A DNA stretch of 64,000 nucleotides from Leifsonia poae (GTDB lineage Bacteria > Actinomycetota > Actinomycetes > Actinomycetales > Microbacteriaceae). This document shows, piece by piece, positions 18,501 through 24,800 of this stretch; positions within the stretch are counted from its first letter, which is position 1; the number at the start of each line of letters is the position of its first letter. The position numbers and the translations under genes were made by a program. Below the pieces are notes generated by a model. It ran no database searches. It worked only from the letters and a program-made list of their open reading frames with translations, and was not told where the DNA came from. The DNA lies in the NCBI RefSeq assembly GCF_020009625.1, contig NZ_JAIHLP010000002.1, positions 2,976,001 through 3,040,000 on the forward strand, given 5' to 3'.

Positions 18501-18878
18501 GAGCCCGGCCAGGGCGAGACGGTCACGATCTCACTGTCGAACACGGTGGTCGCGGGTCAGTCCGGTGTCGGCATCCACCACCTGAAGTCCGACGGCAGCA
18601 TGGAGACCATCCAGGCGAAGGTCAGCGGCGGAACGGTCACCTTCACGGGAACGTCGTTCAGCCCGTACGGCATCACCACCGCGGCGAGCACCGGCGGCTC
18701 GACGGGTGGCACCAGGACGCCGGGGACGCCGGGCACCGCTGATCCGCAGCTGGCCTCCACCGGCTTCGAGTCCGCTCCGCTGATCGTCAGCGGCCTGGCT
18801 CTGCTCCTCCTGGGTGCGATCACTCTGGGGGCACGCCGGATGATGACGCGCCAGAAGGCAGCACGGCAGACGCTCTAA
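15561..18878 (+). CDS. LAXTG-anchored surface protein with two lamin-tail domains
   Basis: A 1105-residue exported protein. A signal peptide (1-35, ending ATA-AP) is followed by two lamin-tail (LTD) domains, about 38-150 and 170-285, each starting with RITEFSYGG or KITEFAYGG. A Gly/Pro-rich linker, a propeller-like middle region (about 300-570) and repeat-rich C-terminal domains follow. The sorting signal LASTG (about 1064-1068), a hydrophobic helix and an RR-containing tail end the protein. LAXTG is the motif usually used by class E sortases in high-GC actinobacteria. No sortase is in the window. Lamin-tail domains often accompany extracellular nucleases and phosphatases, but no such catalytic motif was recognised. 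GTG at 15555 is an alternative start. Confidence 0.82.
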   Translation: MHREPSALKRALAAAAVAAIALVGSVSLAEPATAAPTEGLRITEFSYGGLASGAHGDGEYTELTNLSPTPIDLSGWVFETGTTATAAGGLPLAPLGTVAPGQSVIVTDLTAAEFRTEWSLGSSVKVLDNNKAHTLNKGPNGIHIFDPSGAEVDSLTYNGFLSAKGKAAWVDAAHVGGKADVAAGGWTIATSGDAEHSYASATGSIGSPGMSSLAIPYAGAPRVKITEFAYGGKIAASKGDGEYTEITNVGFTPADLTGWSYDTSATVTVPGALSLSTLGTLLPGESAVITDVTPAEFRTDWGLIDSVKVIPDNGTTLNKGPMTIRLYDAGNTLVDSVSYASGFQSGKGVAAWVDAAHVGQKADTTGWTIATSGDGESSWTSATGAVGSPGASTLGWRTPASVRGTGGGSGPGTDPGTDPGAGNSVPWPGPQTVTNVDKGGVFGQNLSGLFYVPGATPADDVMWGVENGGSSGGSVNTNQSSFFKIAQNGDGTWGPASGWDRGIQLHYKDGTGQPDAEGITALGGKVFVSTERDNANNKVSRVSILQYDPAAIDWTNRSANAAQQWELESDLGPGTDANLTSADANLGAEALAFVPDSYLVANGFRTDAGALYVPAQYGAHFGGVFFAGIEKNGNLYGYVLEEGTGKFTRVTSFSSGLKNSATTYSVMDAAWDPSQEALWLDCDDTCQGRTSIAKINTTPGDPAQGHFQVTSIYDRPTGGPNVNNEGFTFQPANRCDSNGQRSVWWSNDGGDGGYAISTAKATCPAPVAGQIGTTVTVSYAYQGTSVEAVKDSTGAYPLPVTATFTCTQVSAVFPDSCPAPVNVSSTQAATTVKTLVDTLGTVTAVSLPAITIRQIAPANPIDLLVAALPDPVQSLAGADQVAEVTKAYQALTPEEKADVSAEALTALAARQQQAGVVNHRDNAHSATASGAALPWYVRVTAAPLASTDAGYAAFTAKLGGARLLALYDISFADTLAGGGWEPGQGETVTISLSNTVVAGQSGVGIHHLKSDGSMETIQAKVSGGTVTFTGTSFSPYGITTAASTGGSTGGTRTPGTPGTADPQLASTGFESAPLIVSGLALLLLGAITLGARRMMTRQKAARQTL

Positions 18879-18899
18879 CCGCATCGAGCGCAGACGCGC

Positions 18900-18940
18900 G
18901 GGGACAGCCGCCCAAGGGTGGCCGTCCCCGTCGTCATTTT
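18900..18940 (+). terminator. Terminator after the LAXTG protein gene
   Basis: A GC-rich stem with two mismatches (GGGGAC-GCC-CCC pairing with GGG-GGC-GTCCCC, loop AAG) spans 18900-18929 and is followed by a T-containing tract. Confidence 0.65.
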
Positions 18941-18953
18941 CGGCGTCCTTTCG

Positions 18954-19122
18954 TCAGGTACGGTCTCGCCCCACTCGAGCTGCACGGGTTGCGTCCCAGA
19001 ACTCGGTCTCGATCTGACCGTCCCTGCTGCTGAAACTCAGTTCGAGCACTCGGTCGGCACCGGCGATCTCCTGGAGGACCTCCACGGATGAGCCTGGTCG
19101 GCAGCACGATCGCGGCGGTCAT
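18954..19122 (-). pseudogene. Small coupled ORF with probable frameshift
   Basis: An ATG at 19122 overlaps the MMPL stop in an ATGA arrangement typical of translational coupling. After about 12 codons the coding-like signal moves to another frame. From 19085 to the stop at 18954 that frame encodes a strongly protein-like tail (EIAGADRVLELSFSS and then ETEFWDATRAARVG). A one-base change near 19085 would join the two into about 56 residues. Alternatively GTG 19085 starts a 43-residue protein on its own. No family is recognised. Confidence 0.3.
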
Positions 19123-21362
19123 ACAGGTTTCGGATGGTCTGGTTTCGCGTGCCGTCCGGTTCTCGTGTGCTCGTTGTCTGTTGCCGCTCGTGGGCTGGGT
19201 GCGCCGTGCTTCCAGAGTTTTGAGGGCCACCAGATGGCCCGGCCGATGTCGTATGAGACGGCCGGTACCAGCAGGGAGCGCACGATGACGGTGTCCAGTA
19301 GCACGCCGAATGCGACGATGAAAGCGAGCTGCACGAGGAAGAGGATCGGAATGACCGCCAGCGCGGCGAACGTCGCCGCCAGCACAATGCCGGCGGAGGT
19401 GATGACGCTGCCCGTCATTCCCAGGCCGCGCAGAATTCCTGGCCGGGTGCCGAGCTTCATCGATTCTTCGCGCACCCGGGTCATCAAGAAGATGTTGTAG
19501 TCGACACCGAGAGCGACGAGGAACACGAATCCGAACAACGGCACTGCCGCATCCGCACCGGGAAATCGGAACACGTGGTTGAACACGACCGCCGACACAC
19601 CCAGGGATGCCGCGTAGGAGACGGCCACGCTTCCGATCAGCAGCACGGGTGCCAGGATCGAACGCAACAGCAGCATGAGAATGAGCAGGATGACCAGCAG
19701 CACGATCGGGATGATCTTGACCAGATCGCTCTGCGCTGTCGTGTTCGTATCCAGTGCGGTGGCGGTCACCCCGCCGACCAGCACACCCGGATCGGTCTTG
19801 GGCAGTTGCGCCCGCAATACGCGGACGACCTTCTCGGCCGCATCCGAGTCCGGTTCGGTCGACAGCACCCCGTCGATCAGCACCCTGCCGTCTTTCACCA
19901 CCGGCTCAGACGTTGTGCCTGGCCGGTTGTTTCCGGTGTAGAAGGTCGCCGAGCTGATGCCCGTCGTTGTCTTGACGGCGGCCAGAGTCGCGTCGGCCTT
20001 CGAGCGGTCCGTGACGATGACCACAGGGCTGCCGGAGCCGGACGGGAAGTGCTTTGCCGCGACTTTCTGCCCGTCAACCGCGTTCGAGGCGGTGAGCACG
20101 ACATCGGTTTGCGGAACCCCGTTGGCCTGCAGTTGCAGCAGGCCCAGCGCACAGGCTCCCAAGACGAGAAGGGAGACGATCCAGGTGACTCGCGGGCGAC
20201 GGGCGATGAGGCCACCGACTCGCCTCCACAGGCCATGGATGCCCTCAAGGCCGCGAACAGCCTCGACGTGACCGTGTTCGAGGTCGTCGGATTCCTCGGC
20301 CGCATATTTCGGCCGGAACGGCCAAAACGCCGCCCGCCCGAAAAGGACCAGCAACACCGGCAACAGGCTCAGTGCCGCGAGCACGGCGAAGGCGATACCG
20401 ATAGTGCCGATCGGGCCCAGGGATTTGTTCGAGTTCAGGTCCGAGAACAGGAGACATAACAGGGCGATGATCACTGTCGCCCCGGATGCGACGATCGGCT
20501 CCAGTGCGGCCCGCCACGCCCGGCCGATCGCCGCCCACTTCGACTCGACGTGCCGCAGTGACTCCCGGTAGCGGGCCACCAATAGCAGCGAATAGTCGGT
20601 GGCGGCGCCGATGACCAGGATCGAGAGGATGCCCTGGCTTTGGCCGCTGAGCGTGATCCACCCCCAGCTGGCGAACGCATACACCAGCAAGATCGCTGCC
20701 GTCAGGGCGAAGATCGAGGTGAACAGCACCAGGAACGGCAACACGACCGACCGGTAGACCAGCAGCAGGATCAGGAAGACGGCGCCGGCCGCGACCAGCA
20801 GCAGAATGCCGTCGATCCCACCGAACGCATTGACCAGGTCGGCTGTCAGCCCGGCCGGACCGGTCACATACGCCGTGATCGATGCTGGAATGGCGTCAGT
20901 GACCGCAGTGCGAAGGTTCGCTACGACCGATTTGACGTTGTTGGTGTCGGTGACCGGCACAATGAATTCGACAGCCTTGCCGTCTTTCGACAGAATCGGG
21001 CCAGCCACCGATGTCCTGGCCGGCGGTTGTGATTTCTGCACCCCGTCGACGTCTCCGAGTTTTGCGCCGAGTTTCGCATACGACGCCAGGTCACTGTTCG
21101 GGATCCTCGACTCGGAGACGAGCACGACGATTGCGGGAATCGCCTTCGAGTCGGTGAACTGCTTCTGCAGCGTGTTCACCTTGGTGGATTCTGCGCTGGC
21201 CGGCAGGAAAGCGGCTTGGTCGTTGCTGGAGACCGAGGAGAGCTTGCCGAACGTAGGTCCGCCGAAGCTTGCCGCAGCCAGCCACACGATCAGCAGTACA
21301 GCGGGTAGAAGGATGCGCAGCCAGCGCGGGGGCGCCCAGTCGCGGCGGACTCTATTGTTCAT
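19119..21362 (-). CDS. MMPL family RND-type transporter
   Basis: A 747-residue inner-membrane exporter of the MmpL/RND superfamily. One N-terminal helix (16-35) and a large extracytoplasmic domain are followed by about five helices (180-360). A second half has the same layout (starting near 378) and ends with helices at 540-710. Paired Asp/Tyr residues in GAATDYSLLLVARYR and LGVDYNIFLMTRVREE are the family's proton-relay signatures. Such proteins export lipids or drugs. It is divergent from a MarR regulator, the usual setting for an efflux pump induced by its substrate. Third-position G/C bias looks somewhat weaker than in flanking genes, a hint of transfer. Confidence 0.9.
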   Translation of the reverse strand: MNNRVRRDWAPPRWLRILLPAVLLIVWLAAASFGGPTFGKLSSVSSNDQAAFLPASAESTKVNTLQKQFTDSKAIPAIVVLVSESRIPNSDLASYAKLGAKLGDVDGVQKSQPPARTSVAGPILSKDGKAVEFIVPVTDTNNVKSVVANLRTAVTDAIPASITAYVTGPAGLTADLVNAFGGIDGILLLVAAGAVFLILLLVYRSVVLPFLVLFTSIFALTAAILLVYAFASWGWITLSGQSQGILSILVIGAATDYSLLLVARYRESLRHVESKWAAIGRAWRAALEPIVASGATVIIALLCLLFSDLNSNKSLGPIGTIGIAFAVLAALSLLPVLLVLFGRAAFWPFRPKYAAEESDDLEHGHVEAVRGLEGIHGLWRRVGGLIARRPRVTWIVSLLVLGACALGLLQLQANGVPQTDVVLTASNAVDGQKVAAKHFPSGSGSPVVIVTDRSKADATLAAVKTTTGISSATFYTGNNRPGTTSEPVVKDGRVLIDGVLSTEPDSDAAEKVVRVLRAQLPKTDPGVLVGGVTATALDTNTTAQSDLVKIIPIVLLVILLILMLLLRSILAPVLLIGSVAVSYAASLGVSAVVFNHVFRFPGADAAVPLFGFVFLVALGVDYNIFLMTRVREESMKLGTRPGILRGLGMTGSVITSAGIVLAATFAALAVIPILFLVQLAFIVAFGVLLDTVIVRSLLVPAVSYDIGRAIWWPSKLWKHGAPSPRAATDNEHTRTGRHAKPDHPKPV

Positions 21363-21475
21363 AGGAGTGTCGGGGCCTTTCCGGTGCGTATGCGATCAGA
21401 AGCATGCTGACAATCACCCACGACAGCGGGCCGCCGACAGCGACTCACAATTCATCATCGGCACCCCGTGACCGC

Positions 21476-21503
21476 TCAGCTAGCTTAGCTAATAAATAGC
21501 TCA
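21476..21503. promoter_or_regulatory. Candidate MarR operator (TAGCT/AGCTA boxes)
   Basis: An AT-rich island between the divergent MMPL and MarR genes holds overlapping inverted AGCTA/TAGCT boxes, including a perfect TTAGCTAA palindrome (21485-21492). It lies where a MarR repressor would block both promoters. Confidence 0.5.
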
Positions 21504-21523
21504 GTAAGCATCATCTTTCGGAA

Positions 21524-21529
21524 TACAAT
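21524..21529 (+). promoter_or_regulatory. -10 box of leaderless MarR gene
   Basis: TACAAT lies six bases before ATG 21536, so transcription should begin at the A of the start codon. No ribosome site is present, consistent with a leaderless message. Confidence 0.55.
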
Positions 21530-21535
21530 ACCCGT

Positions 21536-22336
21536 ATGCCTGAGCCTCGCAACACTCCTTCCGGCCTCGCCGATGCGATGCTCGACCCGCGCGTGATCGA
21601 CCCGCATCAGGAACTCGTCGATTACTCGGCCATGGATGAGGCCGAGATTGCGCAGATCACACGGGTGCTGATCGGCATCCGCCGCTGGCGCGAAACAGAA
21701 CAAGCCATCAGCTTCCAATCGCGCAACCACATGCGACTCAACGAGACAGACATGAAAGCGCTGCGCTTCCTCGTCGTCTCGAAGAACCAGAACCTCGTCG
21801 TCACCCCCGGCGCCCTCGCCGACCACCTGAACATCTCAACCGCATCAACAACGAAACTTCTCGATCGCCTGGCCGCGGCCGGTCACATCCAACGCTCGCC
21901 CCACCCGACCGACCGGCGAGCACTGATGATCACCATCACCAAGGACACACACGAACACGTCCGCGACACGGTCGGGCGAACCCACGCCCGCCGATTCGAC
22001 GTGGCCGCCCGCCTGAGTCCGGATGAGCGCGAAGTCGTCATCCGATTCCTCGGGAGCTCAGCGAAACCGGGGACCCGCCGCGTTCCGATGCTTGAGTGCG
22101 ATGCCAACCAGCTTCAACGTTTGGGCCGTTCCCATGACGCCAGCGGGCCGTCGATCGCGGTGAACAGAGGGTGCGGTTCGGGTATCCGAACTGCCTCCCA
22201 CAGTGTGGCGACATCAGGGCTGCGCTGCTCCAGCTTGGCCATCAGATGCAACCACTCGTACTGCAATTGTCCAACGGTGACCGGAATGAGTTCGGCAATG
22301 TGGTCGGACGGGCCGATCTTCGCCCGGTCGAAATGA
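21536..22336 (+). CDS. MarR family regulator with C-terminal frameshift
   Basis: The winged-helix DNA-binding region (about residues 55-150, with LNETDMKALRFL, the ALADHLNIS recognition helix and the DRRALMITIT wing) identifies a MarR regulator, presumably repressing the divergent MMPL pump. As written the frame gives 266 residues, but family-like sequence ends near residue 170 (22046-22051). Reading one base back at 22051 continues as RELSET and stops at 22095, giving the normal length of about 187. The written tail instead runs antisense through the neighbouring glycosylase gene, so a missing base is likely, either real or a sequence error. Confidence 0.8.
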   Translation: MPEPRNTPSGLADAMLDPRVIDPHQELVDYSAMDEAEIAQITRVLIGIRRWRETEQAISFQSRNHMRLNETDMKALRFLVVSKNQNLVVTPGALADHLNISTASTTKLLDRLAAAGHIQRSPHPTDRRALMITITKDTHEHVRDTVGRTHARRFDVAARLSPDEREVVIRFLGSSAKPGTRRVPMLECDANQLQRLGRSHDASGPSIAVNRGCGSGIRTASHSVATSGLRCSSLAIRCNHSYCNCPTVTGMSSAMWSDGPIFARSK

Positions 22337-22551
22337 TACCCGCGGGACTCTGCCTCGTCGGCGATACCAGACAAGTACGCCGAGACGGCACATGCGGGAC
22401 GCAGTTGACTGCGGAACCGTTCCAATTGCGGATGGTGACCATATCCGCTCCCCGGTCTGTCGAGCACGGCTTGGGCCAGTAATCCCTCGCGCCAGCAGGC
22501 GGTCAATGCCTGCCGATCAAAATAACGCGGATGAACCGACCACAACCTCAC
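22114..22551 (-). CDS. Pyrimidine-dimer DNA glycosylase (endonuclease V type)
   Basis: A 145-residue protein matching the T4 endonuclease V-like (Pyr_excise) pattern: an N-terminal RLWSVHPRYFD, then LLAQAVL, HPQLERF, and a C-terminal region ending in PLFTAIDGP. Family members excise UV-induced cyclobutane dimers and nick the abasic site. The frame is open from TTG 22560; GTG 22551 gives the family-like start VRLWSVHP, although no good ribosome site is visible. It is convergent with the MarR gene, and the 19-bp gap appears only if MarR ends at 22095. Confidence 0.75.
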   Translation of the reverse strand: MRLWSVHPRYFDRQALTACWREGLLAQAVLDRPGSGYGHHPQLERFRSQLRPACAVSAYLSGIADEAESRGYHFDRAKIGPSDHIAELIPVTVGQLQYEWLHLMAKLEQRSPDVATLWEAVRIPEPHPLFTAIDGPLASWERPKR

Positions 22552-22957
22552 AACAAGCAAGGTTAGCGGCGCTCGATGAGCGACGTGCCGTTTCCTATGC
22601 TCGGGGTGAGAGCCAGTGAGGCTCGAGCGGCACCTGGTCGGCCGACAATGCGCCCGCTGCGCCGTCCGCGGGGCTCACGACGATATGCGTGCGACCCGCG
22701 ATACCGCCGGCTCGTTGGGCACGGTGACCGCTCGGCGGTCTCTGCGAATCCTGACAATCGTCGCCCGGAACGGGGCCGACGCGCGTTCCCGGGGTGAGGC
22801 CGGGCGCTCGACGGGGTCGGTCTCCCCCGGATGGGGGCGAGATGAGGGGCGCCGCCGCTCGGCCCAGGCGAGTTCTCCCAGCCCCCTTTCCTAGCGTGGG
22901 CACGCCGGGAACGTCCCGAGCCGCACGTGCCGCAGCCACCCAGGGAAGAGGTTCGCC
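22552..22957. other. Gap of about 400 bp without a convincing gene
   Basis: Open frames here lack start sites and family features. A TAGCGT hexamer near 22890 could be the -10 of the LCP gene, leaving a leader of about 60 bases. Nothing else is recognised. Confidence 0.5.
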
Positions 22958-24247
22958 ATGAGTTCACCGACACCGGACGAGGGACACCCCACGGCCCACC
23001 GCCGCGCGAGCGGGCCGAGCCCCCGGGTGCGGCGGCGGCGGCGCATCGTCGCGATCGTCGCCGGTTCGGTAGCCCTGCTGCTCGTGGTGACGGTCGGCTT
23101 CGTGATCTACAAATACAACGATCTCTCCAACGGGATCCACCGATCGTCCATCGTTCTGCCGACGGCGTCGGGGAAGCCGGGTGTGCCCCAGAACACAGGG
23201 GAGACGAACATCCTGATCATGGGGCTGGACAGCCGACTCGACGAGAACGGGAACCCGTTGCCGGCCACTGTGTACAACGCACTGCACGCCGGCGACGGTT
23301 CCGACGGCGGGTACAACACCAATGTGCTGATGCTCGTGCACATCCCGGCCGGGGGCGGCAAAGCCGTCGGCATCTCGATCCCGCGCGACGACTATGCGGC
23401 GCTCGCCGGCAGCCCGGACGGCGTCTCGATGTCGAAGATCAAGGAGGCGTACGGTCTGGAGCTCGACGACAAGCTGAAGGCCCTCGTCAACGCCGGCGGC
23501 ATCAGCCGGGCCGATGCGTACCAGCAGGCTCGCGCCGCGGCCCGCCAGACCGAGATCACCACCGTTTCGAACTTTCTGGGCGGCGTCACGATCAACCATT
23601 TCATCGAGGTGACGATGGCCGCGTTCTACCAGATCGCCGTGGCGGTGCAGCCGATCACCGTGTGCCTCAACGAGGCGACCTCAGACATCTACTCGGGAGC
23701 CGACTTCCCGGCCGGGGTGCAGCAGCTGAGCGCATCCCAGGCCGTCAGTTTCGTGCGCCAGCGGCGCGACACGAGCGGATCCGGTCTCGACTTCACCGAC
23801 CTCGACCGTGATCGGCGCCAGCAGGCGTTCATCGTCTCCCTGGCCTACAAGCTCAAACAGGCCGACACCTTCACGAACCTCGGCACACTGCAGACCCTGA
23901 TCGACACGGCGAAGCAGAACATCGCCCTCGACTCCGGCTTCGACCTGCTCAGCTTCGCGCAGCAGGCGTCCCGTCTCGCCGGCGGGAACATCAGCTTCAC
24001 CACGCTTCCCATCACGGGGTACGCGACGAGGAACGGTGAGGATGTCAACCTCGTCGACCTCGACCAGATCCACACGATGGTCGCGCAGCTCCTCTCCGAC
24101 CATCCGACATCGTCGCCGACACCGAAGACGACCGGGGGCGGCGCGTCGTCATCGACGCCGGCCGCGGTGGCCGCGACGCCGGGGCAGAACGTGTACACCG
24201 ATCCCGCCACGCCGTTGCAATCCGGCAGCATCCCCTGTGTGAAGTGA
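22958..24247 (+). CDS. LytR-CpsA-Psr (LCP) family wall glycopolymer transferase
   Basis: A 429-residue membrane-anchored enzyme expected to attach teichoic-acid-like or other glycopolymers to peptidoglycan. A basic cytoplasmic tail precedes one helix (about 29-51). The LCP domain spans about 85-310, with NILIMGLDSR at its start, the ISIPRD arginine motif near residue 147, and DLDRDRRQQAFI near 288. The C-terminal region is followed by a Ser/Thr/Pro-rich stretch. The start has an AGAGG site. It appears monocistronic and is followed by the M-box leader. Confidence 0.88.
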   Translation: MSSPTPDEGHPTAHRRASGPSPRVRRRRRIVAIVAGSVALLLVVTVGFVIYKYNDLSNGIHRSSIVLPTASGKPGVPQNTGETNILIMGLDSRLDENGNPLPATVYNALHAGDGSDGGYNTNVLMLVHIPAGGGKAVGISIPRDDYAALAGSPDGVSMSKIKEAYGLELDDKLKALVNAGGISRADAYQQARAAARQTEITTVSNFLGGVTINHFIEVTMAAFYQIAVAVQPITVCLNEATSDIYSGADFPAGVQQLSASQAVSFVRQRRDTSGSGLDFTDLDRDRRQQAFIVSLAYKLKQADTFTNLGTLQTLIDTAKQNIALDSGFDLLSFAQQASRLAGGNISFTTLPITGYATRNGEDVNLVDLDQIHTMVAQLLSDHPTSSPTPKTTGGGASSSTPAAVAATPGQNVYTDPATPLQSGSIPCVK

Positions 24248-24297
24248 CAGGCGCGACTGTGTCGCTCACAGGCCACCTGGCGTTCACCGACCGGTGC

Positions 24298-24303
24298 TAC
24301 GGT
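24298..24303 (+). promoter_or_regulatory. Candidate -10 for the M-box transcript
   Basis: TACGGT lies seven bases before the riboswitch start, the right place for transcription to begin at about 24310. The -35 is not clear. Confidence 0.35.
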
Positions 24304-24310
24304 GGGCGCA

Positions 24311-24468
24311 GCAGAACTTCGTTAGGCGAGGCTCCTGCACGAACACAGGCCACTGATCTGACGACGTCGAGAGACGCCCAAGATCAGGACAGGTTTCCCC
24401 GGCTTAAGGGGTGACCCCAAGTGGCTTCCCGCCCCGGCGGGACACGTCGTGCAGTGCCGAAGCTCTTA
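24311..24468 (+). ncRNA. M-box (ykoK) magnesium-sensing riboswitch
   Basis: The conserved core blocks of the M-box are present in order: TTAGGCGAGGCTCCT at 24322-24336, AGACGCC at 24372-24378, and GTGCCGAAG at 24454-24462. A closing P1 stem pairs ACTTCG (24316-24321) with CGAAG near 24458-24462. M-boxes fold when Mg2+ is bound and lower expression of Mg2+ transport genes. It lies about 180 bases upstream of an ABC permease gene. The match is by recalled consensus and has not been scored with a covariance model. Confidence 0.85.
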
Positions 24469-24545
24469 CATGGGAGTCGCGGGCGTCTCTTCGAGGCGAC
24501 CACTGGCCGGCGTGTGTGTCTGCACCGGAGTGGAAGGAGGCCGCC

Positions 24546-24800
24546 GTGAGCGAAGACCATAGTCCGTCGGGCACAGCCCGCGATCACGTCCCCTGTTCCT
24601 CGGTCGACCTGCGACACCTGCGGGTCGGCTCCCTCCGGAGGTTCGACAATGCCACTCCTGCGCACTGTTCCCGGTGCCGGCACGCTCCGGCGTGTGCGAC
24701 TTCGCTGGGTCGACCTGGCGGTCGCCGTCGCGGTCATCGTTCTGCTCTATCTTGTGCTCGAAGCGGGCGCGGGGGCGACCGCGCCGCTCAGACTCGCTGA
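24546..24800 (+). CDS. Possible leader ORF between the M-box and the ABC permease
   Basis: A GTG at 24546 follows a textbook AAGGAGG with five-base spacing, a better site than that of many real genes here. The frame continues for 84 codons and overlaps the start of the permease gene by 152 bases in another frame. The first 34 codons are free of that overlap and encode a polar segment with Cys, His and Arg. It could be a regulatory leader peptide that couples riboswitch state to permease translation, or a fortuitous frame. No family is recognised. Confidence 0.4.
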   Translation: MSEDHSPSGTARDHVPCSSVDLRHLRVGSLRRFDNATPAHCSRCRHAPACATSLGRPGGRRRGHRSALSCARSGRGGDRAAQTR

